From Laccaria trichodermophora (lineage: Eukaryota; Basidiomycota; Agaricomycetes; Agaricales; Hydnangiaceae): DNA of 64,000 nucleotides. Location: positions 620,001-684,000 of the forward strand of contig JACTVC010000024.1 in assembly GCA_018417955.1 (NCBI GenBank), in the 5' to 3' direction. Positions within the stretch are counted from its first letter, which is position 1, and every line of letters starts with the position of its first letter. A program made the position numbers and the translations under genes. Below, piece by piece: positions 34,261 to 45,942 of this stretch. The notes under the pieces were generated by a model, which saw only the letters and a program-made list of their open reading frames with translations, was not told the DNA's origin and searched no databases.

Positions 34261-36635
34261 AGATATTGCTATGTTTGCATCATAGGCTGGGTAACATAAT
34301 CAGGTGCACAATCAAGTGATACTTCCTATTTTCCACATTTCCTACTTGCAATTGAATATGTGTATACCCTAGAATGAACTGATCAACCTGGAAAGGCAAG
34401 AAAAGAGTGGAAGGAGGAAATAAATGCTCCCAAGAGGAATGTAGAAGGGTCTGGACAAAAGCTATTAGCCAGTAATATGCCATCAAGCAGTGTACAGCTC
34501 ACCCAATATCCCCTCTTGTTGTACCTGCTCCTCAAATGCCCTGGATCTTGCATGTGAAGCAACTGCTTCAGGACAAGATTTGCATAACTTTTGGTGCTGT
34601 GTTATGCCCTTTGACTTGAAAGGAAGCCTGCAAAAAGTGCATAGAGGGTCTTAAACAGAAAGCTTCAGTGTTCCTTTTGGACCTTACCCTTTGGGAGGCA
34701 TTGAGAATGAGGAGGGACAACAGGCACACATTCAGCACAGTGTGTGCACCACACACATTTGATTACAAGACAAACATTGATCTTATCATGCAACATGATT
34801 CATTATAACGTAACTACAATAGCTCCTGCCAGCCTTGTAATCCATTACTATTATAAGGCATCATGGATTTTTCCAACATCTGAGTTTTCAGGCACTCAGG
34901 AATCCATTCTCAAGACCTTGCAGGGTGGGTTGGTTCCAGTGAATGCTCAGAAGCTTGCCCCAGAGGAGTCAAAAGATCAGTCACCAGAAATTGCAGAGTC
35001 AGAACTTGGAACTACCCAAACTCTCCATTGCTGAATATGGGTCCCCCTTCATGTGGAGCAAGTGCAACATGTAAGACATGTGGTCCTGATCAGCCTCATG
35101 GAGATCAACATCCTTGAATAAACTTGTCTCAGCAGCAAAAAGTTCAGACCCAACAAACATGGTCTTGCAGGTATATTTGTACAATAGGGCCTCCAGAGCA
35201 TGGTGAGTGCAATGTCTCAAGAGTCACAAAGTTTTGGAAGTGATTGGATAACAAGCAGACAGAAAGCATTTCATAAACAAAGGACCAACACATCTTGATG
35301 AGAACTCATACCTTTCAGTTTGCCACTGTTTTCATGAGTGCTGAGAGGGCAGTGCTCTAAGAACATCATTGCCAAAGAATGAACCTTAGAAGGGGTCCTG
35401 TCACTAATTAGCATCATGCCTTCAAAGGCTGCCTTAGGTGATGTCTCATCAAATGTTCTCAAAACTTAAAAGCCCTAACAGTACTATCAATCTGGTTTAT
35501 TTGGCTTTGGTGTCTGCTGCAAACAAACTTACAGTTGAGCTCTGTTTCACAATCAGCCAGTGGAAGGAGAAGGAAGAACTCATTACTGGAGTCAGTGTAG
35601 CCATGATCAGACATCAAAGTACCACAGTTGTACTACTAAGCGCTGTGTTCTTTAAATAAAAAAAACTTGAGAAAGTGACAGGCAGCACAGGCCTAGTATG
35701 TAAGTTAAACTTTGCATGCATATGACTACTGTGACTATCATTCACTGACTTGTCACTGGCAATTGGTGACCACTAGGCAATATTTTTGATCGAGCACTCC
35801 CTCCCCACTCACAAAGTTCATCAACCTCTGGAGTGGTAAAAAAAATGGGAGACTCACTGGCACCACCTCAAGTTTACATGTTTCAAGATTACCATGACCT
35901 CTGGTTTGGGAATTTATGTCTGGTAAGTGATAGCCAAATCACAGTGGCTCGTTGATGGCCATGGGGAACATATATGCTCCCAAGCATCCTCTTTACAGAG
36001 GAGCTAACAGAGGAAGTCAACCAGCTTGTTTGAGTATGCCTTGCTGAACATGTACTGCAAGAGAAGCTCCAGTCCCAATCTGCTCCAGGATTTGTTGGCA
36101 TGCCTGGCAACCGCCAGCTTCAACAAGAACTGGTGCAAGAGTAACATATGGGAGAGGGAATATGATAAAAAGAAGAGGAAGAAAGAAGAAGAAAGGAACC
36201 AGAAAGGAGAGGGTGAAAGAGAGAACAGGGGAAAAGGGACAGAGGGAAGGAGGGAAGGATGGGAAAGGATGGGACCAGGTGGGGAGGAGAAGAGTGGGAG
36301 GAGGTGGGTGTAGTATGAGGTTAGGAAGGGCAGTTTCGTCATCTGATCATGCTGGAAGTGTCTTCAGGTTCTTTGTGGTATGTGAGGTCTCCATACTCTT
36401 CTCCAAACCATGTGCTCATGATGAATTCCAAGAAGGGGTGTGGCAACATCTTTGGGTCTAATACTGTAAGTTATGCAGTGGAGTCCATTTCCTGGTGCAC
36501 TGCCACTCTGAACCAATGGCAGTGACTGCTGCCACACAAACAACACTATGGCAGGGAGAGCGATCAATGAGTCATTAAATATTATGCCTGAAGTTATGGC
36601 GACACATTCCTCTTCGTCCATTTTCGACATTCTGC
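34261..36635. other. Unassigned stretch with a purine-rich patch
   Basis: Protein-like frames exist (34,744-35,034 +; 36,364-36,630 - with MDEEECVAITSGIIFNDSL) but none is recognised or supported by splice context. A purine-rich AAGAGGAAGAAAGAAG tract lies at 36,165-36,310. Confidence 0.35.
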
Positions 36636-36637
36636 CA

Positions 36638-36980
36638 CTTCAGTCACCCACTGACAACTGACTATTAGTCTTGCAAACTCCATCACTTTGTAGTGTCCAC
36701 TTTATTCATTACAAAATTGTATAGTGTCTGCTTTTTTCATTAGAAATGTGTGCAGTGTCCCCTTCTTTCATTACAAAGGTGTGTAGTGTCCACTTTTTTC
36801 ATTAGAAATCTGCATAGTGCCTGCTTTTTTCATTGCAAAATTGTGTATTGTCTGCTTTTTTCATTACAATACTTTGTAGTGTCTGCTTTACTCATCACAA
36901 AATTGTGTAGTGTCCGCTTTTTTCATTAGAAATGTGTGCAGTGTCCACTTCTTTCATTACAAAACTTTGTGGTTTGCCTG
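36638..36980. repeat. CACTTCAGTCACCC terminus and GTAGTGTCC array
   Basis: A 50-bp terminus nearly identical to 21,236-21,285 is followed by about nine units of 'attacaaaattgtgtagtgt' + 'ctgcttttttc'. This is the same order (terminus, array, then an ORF A C-terminus reading towards the array) as in the right arm of the large element (63,940 to 62,000), so it marks a second member of that family. Confidence 0.75.
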
Positions 36981-37129
36981 TCTGATTGATATCTTGTAGC
37001 TTCCTGGGGATATAGCTCAATGTTTCAGGGAAACTGACTCCAGCCAAAGACCTCTTCATCATTTACAATTCATACACAAGTTGTGTTTTGACTGAGCATC
37101 AAGTGTCCTAATTGTCCCCTTGGCCAGCT

Positions 37130-38850
37130 TCAGTCATGTTGTCCAACATTCATTGCATCTCTCTGGGGACTCATCTCTGTCCCTCTATGTCTGACCATAG
37201 CCAACCTTAAGATGTTCCCTTTCAAGACAATCTCAGTGATTGATTTGCCATCAGTGAGTGAGTATCCCTCAGGTTCATTATAACCCTAGATTTCTTTATC
37301 AGTAGGGCATTTAGCATCTCCATCAAGACATGCCTGCATATCTGAATAGTTCCTTGCAACCTCTGCGAAAGCTGTTTGATATGCAGAATACCAGGTTGAC
37401 TTAGCAACAAATATCTCAATAAGCTCTGTCACAGTTGGTTTTCAGCAGTTATCAGGCCAGGATCCATCTGTCACATAGTATCCAATCTGTTGGATGCCTG
37501 GCAGTAAGCCTTGTATTTTTCATAGGCAAGCAGCAGTGGAGGATTAGGATTATTCTTGATGACATGGCCTGGAATGTTAAGAAGCCTAATCCACTTGTCT
37601 TTAAGATCACTGGTAGTTCGAGATTTACAAGTTGGCTGGATAGAAGCTGGGGTACTGTGTCTAGTAGACCCAGTTCCAGATGTAGCAGATGTAGAAGCAA
37701 AAGGATCAAATTCAGTCTATAATAAACAGAAGATTAGTTTAGATAACTTGAAATTTAATTGCATTCACATATGCAGAGCAAAGACAAAGCATACTCATTG
37801 TTCAGGAGTACCCAGGAGACTGGTTCATTATTGCTGATTGCATGATCAAAGCAACCTTTAAGATCCCAGGCATCTCCATCCAGTGTAAATATTCTCAAAT
37901 TTCTATCTGAATATTCATTAAATTTTTAAGCTGAATAAGAGAAAATCAAATATGTACTTTTGGTTGGTGAATATTTTGTGGCCACCTTCTTGAGAGTGGG
38001 CTTTATGTTACTAGCCATTGGAACAAGACAAGATGTGGTTGACTGAGTTTTTGCTGGGTTGATTGTGGCTGGGTTGTCATTTGAAAGGTACAGTAAAACC
38101 TTCCCCAAAATTTCATGAGAGTCATTGGCATCCTTGTCTGCATCAATGAGATCAGCGATATTGGCCTTATTGCCATGTGCACAACCATGTAAAACACCCC
38201 CTAAGCTTATAATCAAAACACTTAAATATAATGTCAAATAAATATCACCATATCTATAACACAAGATGCCTCTTGAAGTTCCAGTGTTTGTGGTGAACTC
38301 ATTTATTTTACTTTCCCCTTGCATTGGGGAGTATGTGGTAGACTAGGGATTTTCAACATGTGGTTCTAATATTTGAGTTAGTCCACTTTAAAAAAAGAGA
38401 AGTAGCTAGACACATACCATGGGGATCAGCATCCATATCTTCATCAATGTTGATGTTAGTGATGTTGCTTGTAATATCAGTTGAAGGATCTGTGATACAT
38501 TTAGTATACATTATACATATGTAACATTCAAGTACCTACCTGGGTTAGAGTCTATGCTGTCAAGTTTACCAGAAAGGTTGTTGAACTTGTCATCTCAATC
38601 ACAGGCTGTCTCACAATTGCGAATACAATCTCTGATACAATCCTCATCATCATCATGACCACTTGATTTCTTGGGTGAGTTATGTTGATCCCTATCTTCA
38701 TCCTCATTGTTTTTGGTGCAGTCACCATTGCTGTCATGGCCATCGTTGTCATGATCACTATTGTCTTCATCATCCATGTTGCCATTCTCACCATTGCTGC
38801 TGTTGCAAAACTCCAAGTTGGTGAGATACACAGTGTGTAAATGGTGCATA
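37130..38850 (-). pseudogene. Divergent ORF A homologue (ORF A2)
   Basis: From right to left: an acidic Asp/Asn-rich region (38,595-38,850); a segment with GGVLHGCAHGNKANIAD, HEILGKVLLYLSND and LKKVATKYSPTKS (37,926-38,220), matching GGVFRGKALGNAINIGD, KGKIHFYISNIN and LKKVAKSYSPVRS of the 59.6 and 44.8 kb copies; a segment with DLKDKWIRLLNIPG (37,560-37,720); and IEIFVAKSTWYSAY (37,390-37,435), matching IEVFIGRSTWYGNY of copy 3. A TAG near 37,286 and other breaks make it a pseudogene. Beyond the ORF A core it continues with GYSLTDGKSITEIVLK rather than joining a CxC5 region, so it represents an unfused branch. Conserved pieces suggest a shared, unknown function in these elements. Confidence 0.7.
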
Positions 38851-39890
38851 AGATGGCTTGTTCTTAACTCATGAACTATGTTGTAAATTAAAAAACCTAG
38901 AATTTATGTAAGTAACTCATTCTTATGATGCTCACTGAACACAAGTATTCATGATGATACAGAGTGTAACAATACACCTGTAAACATGCGAGTTTCTGCA
39001 AATTCTCCTATTAAACCTCCTCTTGTAGAATACAATCACTATGATCACAAGGATCATTAGACAAATCCCAGTCTAGTTAATTGAACTCTACATCAAAGAA
39101 ATGTGCATGTCTAAGACAGTAGGAATTGTGCTTGGCACATGATCAAGCCACTTCAATATGCTCAAAGTCTAATAGAAGGCTACACTACAAGGTGTTCTAG
39201 AGTAAAATGAAGACATTGCTTATTGTACTGTGCATTTGAGCTAGAACAAGTGATTTGTGGTATGAATGATAAAGATCCAGATTTCAGACTAGATTACTGA
39301 CCTGAACTCAGAGGTGCACTTCATCAGGTCAGTCACCTGACTGCAACAGTGGCAGTGTGGTGTACTCCATAGCATGATTGTATTTCGATGCTATAGTTGT
39401 GTATCAGGAACTGGTTGTTCCTTATTGGGACCACTCCAGAAGAAATCTATCTATCTGCTATGCAAATATGGACTTGCCTTTAGTAGAAATTTCTTCTCCA
39501 ACATCATCAATGTTTATCTGCCCTAGGAAATTCTTGATCACTCCAATAGAAAAAAATTGATAAAATGATATACAACATTTTAAATATCTTTCAACTAATT
39601 CTGGCAGTTATCAAGTAGCATTATTATTAATATCTACTCAGAGTTAGAAGTTCAAAATAAATGATTCAACAAGAAGTGTGCTATCACTTCTTTCATGAGT
39701 TCTTTATTTTGCGTATGAACACCAAATATATTTTGTGTATGACACAAGATGTATTTTGCATATACAGTTAAGTGCAAAAAGAATGAAGGTTGGTTCATTT
39801 TTCTGGTTCTTTCTAAGAATCTATTGTACCTCAAATGTATTTGTGTATTCTTTTACACCATGTAGTTGTGTTACACTTCCCTTGGTATGG
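38851..39890. other. Unassigned stretch
   Basis: No recognisable gene, RNA gene or repeat. Confidence 0.35.
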
Positions 39891-40489
39891 ATGTCTTTAT
39901 TGTCCCCCACTGATTCCTGCAGGATTCCTGAGGATTACCAGGACTCTATATTGGCTGATGTGCCAGCCAATTTTTTGAGTCCTGTGGGGGTCTATTCCTG
40001 AGGACTGAAGACAGTCCTGAGGATTTTCGGACAGGACTAGTCCCAGGAATGATTCATTTGATGAGTCACATGACCCATGAGCATGTGCTGGGATACATCA
40101 TGTGATGTGATGCATCCCGTGCACATGTTTGTTGATCATATGTGACACGACACTTCACCTCTCTCTTCCACAACCACAACCACAACCACAATCACCACGA
40201 CCACCACGCAACAACACACGACCACCACAACACCATCGGTAACAACAACAACAACAATAAAATCAACAACAACACTTGTCGACGGCCAACAACGACCACA
40301 GCACCACACAACACATCGACAACGAAGCGGCAATGCCCCGTCACCAACCAAACGAGCCCAGGGAAGGTCCAGGCGACACGACGACACGTCGCCTGGTTGT
40401 TTTCGGGGTATGGAGGTGAGTAACCAATCCCATTACTCACCCATAGCTTACTTTACAGGTACCACGCCGCGCTGGCACCCACGAACGAC

Positions 40490-41440
40490 AAACGAGGCCC
40501 AAAACCCATCAACGACACCAGCCCCCCACCCTCCAACGACGACAACGCCCACAAACGACGCCCACCGCCCACAAACGACGCCCACCGCCCACAAACGAGC
40601 ATGCACCGCCCACAAACGAGCACGCACCGCCCATGAACGAGCGCCCACCGCCCATGAAGAAAACTCGGCGCCTACAACGACGAACGGTGAGCTCCCCCCC
40701 CACATTGCACCCTTGTTCTGACCCACCAAGGACGACAGCGCCCATCGACAGTGCACACCGCCCACCACGAACATCACCACACCCCCCAACAACGTTTAGC
40801 ACCCCCAAAAAACGAACCAACGCACACGAACGAGGACCACCGCCCATGCAAAACAGCTCGCACACCCCCCAGCATTTACCCCCCACGCTCTGAGGACGTC
40901 GACGCCCATCGACAATGCACACCGCCCACCACAAATATCACCACACCCCCCAACATTGTTTAGCACCCCCAAAAAACGAACCAACGCACACGAACGGGGA
41001 CCACCGCCCATGCAAAACAGCTCGCACACCCCCCAGCATTTACCCCCCACGCTCTGAGGACGTCGACGCCCATCGACAATGCACACCGCCCACCACAAAT
41101 ATCACCACACCCCCCAACATTGTTTAGCACCCCCAAAAAACGAACCAACGCACACGAACGGGGACCACCGCCTGTGCAAAACAGCTCGCACACCCACCAG
41201 CATCTACCCACCACCCTCTGAGGGCAACGACGCCCATCGACAACACACACCGCCCATCGACAATGCACACCGCCCACCGACGAACATCACCCACAAACAA
41301 GCCCTCGGACCCACGAAAAATGACCCAGCACCCACGAACGACGACGACCGCCTGCAAACAAAAAGCCCCACACACAACACCAATGGCCCCGCCCATGAAT
41401 ATCCACTTGCCACCCAGGCATGGCCCTTACTGCCCACATA
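40490..41440. repeat. CCCACCGCCCACAAACG minisatellite with a 162-bp higher-order duplication
   Basis: The C-rich strand of the GTGGGCGG class. A block of about 162 bp (for example 'cgacgcccatcgacaatgca' through 'cattgtttagcacccccaaa') is repeated almost identically three times between 40,740 and 41,230. The long open frames are repeat artefacts. Confidence 0.85.
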
Positions 41441-41594
41441 AATTATTTTTTTGAAATTTATTGTAATATAATAAAATTTATCATGCCCTTTGTATGGTAC
41501 CTTATATGTCTGACATGACACTTTGTGTGGGAGAGTTGTTCATTCTTCCCTCCCACCACATTCCCTTTCCCATTCTTGCTTCCCCTCTTCCACC

Positions 41595-41956
41595 ATGTCA
41601 GCTCCAACCTCCCAGCCATGTCGCTCTGCACGAAGGACCACCACCACAGCTCCTGATCATGAATCTGAGCCAGATAGTGCACCATCACCTGTCAAGTCAC
41701 CCAAACCCAAGAAAGGTCGCAAACGATTCCAATCCAATGCAGATGAGGGGGCAAGCAAGCGAAAAAAGAAGGACGACAACAACAACGACAACGACACCAA
41801 CACCAACACCAACACTGACAACGAAGCCATTGACAACACCACTGGTGGTGATGACATGTCTGGGGAGCTGAGCAGAGCAGCACGAGGGAGAGGGCGAGGT
41901 GGAAAGGCTAAGGCTGCTCCATCACGAGGAAAAGGTGGAAAGAGGGGAGGAAAGGA
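41595..41956 (+). pseudogene. ORF A exon 1, interrupted by insertion
   Basis: ATG at 41,595 opens MSAPTSQPCRSARRTTT, then PKPKKGRKRFQSNADEG and a Lys patch (ASKRKKKD), an Asn/Asp/Thr-rich spacer, and a GRGRGGKAK...GKGGKRGGK end. This is the architecture of exon 1 in copy 2 (PPKRGRKRGQSN...GGKKGKK) and copy 3 (SRKRQMSNADEQPVKR...GRGGKGG). The basic patches resemble nuclear-localisation signals. The frame then runs into the TIR of copy 2 (VLSVPPLF). Upstream, 'cttccaccatg' gives a plausible start context. Without exons 2-10 it is non-functional. Confidence 0.7.
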
Positions 41957-42639
41957 GGTCTTATCAGTGCCCCCCCTATTCCTGCAGGATTCCGGTCATT
42001 CCGGTGGAATTCCGGTGGATTCCTGTGGATTCCGGTGGAATGAAATTTAGCAGTAAGCACTGCTAAATTTGTCATTCCTGTGTTTTCTCATTCCGGTGGA
42101 ATCTGATCATTCCGGAATTTACACCGGAATGGTCCCCGGAATGGTCTTCCCCGGAATGGGCAGGAATAGCATTCCCCGGAATGTGCAGGAACTGTAATTT
42201 GGTTATTTTATTGTTTTGTTATGTATTATAGTTTATTTATTTTCAATGGATAACAAACAATGCTTGTTTGGCAAACACTGCTCACCAAACACGGACACTC
42301 TCTTCTTCCACCACCACCACCATGCTCGTCGCCGCCGCCAAACACGCCCGTCGCCACCACCGCTCGTCGTGACCACCACGATCCCCCTCCCTCGACGCCA
42401 TCCGCATCCGTCGCCCACGCCCACCACAATCTGCCACGTCCACGTCCACAAGCGCCACGTCACCAACTGAACGCGACAAACGCGACATGCGGGAGGGGGA
42501 GGGAGTTCCAGGTGCCACGTAGCCGAGAGCAACGTGGCGACTAGACGACGAACGACGTTGTTCGTCGTCGTCGTCGCTTCTTAGTGAGTCCATCGGCCTC
42601 ATCCCATCCCATCTTGAATGACACGCACCACCACACCCC

Positions 42640-43300
42640 CAGATGACAACCCTAGCACCCGAACACGAACACTAGCGCCCACGAGGCCTCACCGTCCACA
42701 AATCACCACACGACGCCCACAAACGAGAACCCCACACCCACGAACAACGCCCATTGCTCACCCAGTGCCCACTGCTCACAAAACGGCGCCCACCGCCCAC
42801 TGCTCACGACGACAACACCCACAGCCCACCCAACAACATCCAGCACCCATGAACGACACCCAGCGCCCACCCACTATCAACGTACAAGCCCAGAACTCAA
42901 CAACGACACCTCCCCCAGCCTCCACCACCACGTATGCAAACCGTTTAGACACACCACCCGTAAACGAACGCCCACAGCCCATCAACAACGCCTACTGCCC
43001 ATCGCAAACGCCCACCGCCCATCAACAAAGCCCATCAACAACGCCCACCGCCGCCCATTAATAACGATGCCCATCGCAAACGCCCACCGCCCATCACAAA
43101 CGCCCACCGCCCATCGCAAACGCCCATCGCCCATCAACAAAGCCCATCAACAACGCCCACCGCCGCCCATTAATAACGACGCCCATCGCAAACGCCCACC
43201 ACCCATCACAAACGCCCACCGCCCATCGCAAACGCCCATCGCCCATCAACAACGCCCACCGCCGCCACCTATTAATAATACCAGCGCCCACGGATGGACA
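42640..43300. repeat. CGCCCACCGCCCATCACAAA minisatellite
   Basis: Units of about 18-21 bp, most regular at 43,010-43,265, where a block of about 120 bp is duplicated. It lies between the left subterminal repeats and the gene's promoter. Confidence 0.85.
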
Positions 43301-43698
43301 ACGCCCAACGTCAACGCTTGCTTTACAATTTTCGCGTGTTTCCCTAGAATACCATGTTTTTTTATTTTACAGTAACTACCTGAGCCCCAGAACACAACGA
43401 GACAGCAGGAATCCCACCTGCTGTCTTGTTTGTTTGCCTGGCTTACATTCCCCTTGTACATACTTAGAATCAAATGAGGCGGCGTTTTCACGCTGCCTCT
43501 TACTTCTTCGAAATTTTTATTAAGTCTGAACTACCCAAAATAGACATTTGAAAGAAACCCTCAGCCCTAGCCATGTGTGTTTAAGTTGCTAATTCCTCCC
43601 ACGTCTTTCTTCCCTTCCCCCTTCATCTTGCTTCCTGTCCCCTCTGTCCTTGCAGTCCCCCTTTGCTCTTTTACCTTCTAACCTTGCTGTTTATCATT

Positions 43699-45824
43699 AT
43701 GAGTGCAAGAGAGCTTCGATCTCTACAAGCTGGGGTGATCTCCCCCCCCAAACGGGGCCGGAAACGTGGCCAATCCAATACTGAGGCAACAACCACCAAG
43801 CGTGCTAAGGCTACAAAGACTGATGTTGAAGAGAGTGGTGAGGAGGAACCAAAGGCTGGAAAGAGCACCAAAAAGGGAAAGAGTGGTGGTAAGAAGGGGA
43901 AAAAAGCAAGGTGTGTGGCTTCTTTTATACCAGTGCTTGGATACCAACTATTTTATTCAGAATGACAGCTGCCCAGCGAGCAGCCAAAGACAAGGCTGAG
44001 AATGATAAAGGCATCCCAGTCCATCTGACACCGTGAGCTCTTTTATTTTAATCTTTATATAACTATTTATAATGGGATGTTGTTAGAGTTGAACTTGCCC
44101 TTGAAGCTGCTGGTACTTCAGTTGCACCTCCAAAGCGTACTGTCAAATTATCATCGACCCCTTCCTTCCTCCCCCCTGCTCCTACTGTTTCGAGTAGCCG
44201 TTCTCGTGTCAACCATGAGCCCGAAGTTACTGCTGCACATGAAGATGTAAGTGGTGAGGGGAGCGATGAGGAAGATGGTGATGAGGATGAGGAAGGTGAT
44301 GAAGGTGATGAAGGTGATGAGGGTGATGAGGGTAGAGGCCGTCCATTGGCTGAGGGTAATATTTTCTTTTTTTAATGTTATTTTATGGATTTATTATTTT
44401 TTCTAGACATTGTTGAGTCTACTGGTGATAATTTTCACTCGGTTGTATCTACTGGTGATAATTTCTTGGTTGAAGGTAATATTCTGATTTTGTTTAGTTT
44501 CACTTTCTCATTTATTCATTCTTATCTATTCATAGATATTGATCTTTCGAATTTGCCACCTCCCAAGACACCAGTACCTGCCCATGGATCTTCACGTTCT
44601 ACTGGGGGTATTTTGCGTGGGCGTGCCCTGGGAAATTCTTTCAATATAGGTGACTCTGTTGATTATGCACCCCAAGAGGTCAGACCTCTTTCTAATGGTC
44701 GCATTGATATCACCATTGTCCAACAACCTCCTTCTGATGTTGTTATTGAGAACCCCACCTCACACCTGAATGTCAAGTCCCCCTGCTTTGAGACATTGGG
44801 CCCACTTTTGAAGAAGGTCGCCAAGAGCTATTCCCCCGTTCGCAGTAGGTATTTGATTATATCTGAAAATACAAAGTATAATAAGCTTTCTTTCAGATCA
44901 CAATTATCGTGTCTATATTTTGGATAAGAAGCAGTGGTCTATCATGGGTCGTTATAACGTTGTAGTTGAGGATGACGAGGAAGCTATTTGGGAGGAGGAT
45001 GAGATTGGTAAAGTCACACATATTCTTCTGGTAGGTTTCATTGGCATTCTCTGTTTGAATTTTATCTAAGTTATATTTAGGAAAATGACCATGAAAAAAT
45101 GGTCGCTTCTGCAATTCCACCATCCTTTCATCAACACTCTGTCTCTTTAGGTTCTCATTCAGGATCTGTCCCTCGCTCCTTGTCAGTTCCTTCTGATTCT
45201 CGTGGACACTCTCGAGCATCATCTGTTAGTACATCTGAGGTGACTGGTCCTTCAAGGCTTTCTAATGCCAACAAAGCTCTTCTCTTGGAATATCTTGGGA
45301 TTGACAGAGATCTTGCCTCTCTGGATAAGCCTGGGTTACAGTCTGCCTATCAGAAGTTTAAGGCTATCATAAATGCTACTCCGAAAGTTACAGGCTTGAG
45401 CAAGGATGCTGAGTGGAAGTCACAGTTTGATGATGGAGCTGTCTGGGTTCCCAACATTGTCGACTTTATTCATATCTTCATCGCTAAGACTCAGTTCTAC
45501 CAAGTGTGGAAGCCAGCATTTCTACGAGCTGAGGAATATCCAGATATGCGAGACTGGCTTAATGAGGAGGAGGATTGCCTCTCTACTGAGGATTTGTGGG
45601 AATTAAGGGGTAGTCGTGTGCCGAGCTTTCCTGATCTGAAGAACTGGCTTGACAAAAAAGATCGTGAGGGAGAGTTGAAGAAGCGTGGTGATCTGAAGGG
45701 AAAGAGAAAAGCTCCAGACAGTCCCAAGAAGAATCGTGATAAAGATCAACCAGTAGTGCAGAGAAAGCACAAGAAGTTGAGGCAGGCAAGGGGAAGGTAT
45801 TTGGATGATGAAGCTTCTGAGTAA
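43699..45824 (+). CDS. ORF A of copy 2: uncharacterised KDZ-element protein (7 exons)
   Basis: Exons: 43,699-43,910, 43,961-44,032, 44,087-44,355, 44,407-44,475, 44,536-44,844, 44,897-45,030, 45,081-45,824. All introns are 50-60 nt, GT..AG, and the frame stays open throughout (608 codons). Visible parts, in order: a basic N-terminus (PPKRGRKRGQ, GGKKGKK; possible nuclear signal), KTA-type exon 2, a conserved LEAAGTSVAPP start of exon 3, a Ser/Pro stretch, an acidic (GDE)n linker, SRSTGGILRGRALGNSFNIGD, LKKVAKSYSPVR, HNYRVYILDKKQWSIMGRYN, and a C-terminal domain (FIHIFIAKTQFY, MRDWLNEEED). I know no named domain. Five more copies or relics in this window show it is a standing part of these elements. 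The TAA at 45,822 overlaps a donor GTAAGT, so the product may instead continue into ORF B. Confidence 0.8.
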
Positions 45825-45920
45825 GTAGGATTTGTGACTTTTTCCCCTTTTTTTTCATTTCAGAATATGCATGGGACATGAATGAGCTGATTTGTACAGT
45901 AGTTTTACTTTTTTCTTCAG
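45821..45920 (+). other. Putative intron joining ORF A to ORF B (copy 2)
   Basis: Donor GA|GTAAGT (45,821) overlaps the ORF A stop. Acceptor TTTTTTCTTCAG|A (45,920) lies upstream of the ORF B ATG. Splicing gives GA+A, then TCC ACT TTG, in frame with ORF B through ATG 45,943. The same phase and position recur in copy 3. Confidence 0.65.
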
Positions 45921-45942
45921 ATCCACTTTGATATTTGTTACA

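Larger units (their letters stand above)
39893..41956 (+). mobile_element. 5' part of a GTCTTTATTGTCCCCC-type element, cut by KDZ copy 2
   Basis: It starts 'tgtctttattgtcccccact' and shares 'gattcctgcaggattcctga' and 'tatattggctgatgtgccag' with the MITE at 26,573. A CACAACCACAACC-rich stretch with splice-donor-like sites (GGAGGTGAGT at 40,412) and the C-rich strand of the CCCACCGCCCACAAACG minisatellite follow. At 41,595 an ORF A first exon begins. The element stops where copy 2's TIR starts (about 41,957) and the remainder was not found beyond copy 2. Confidence 0.65.
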
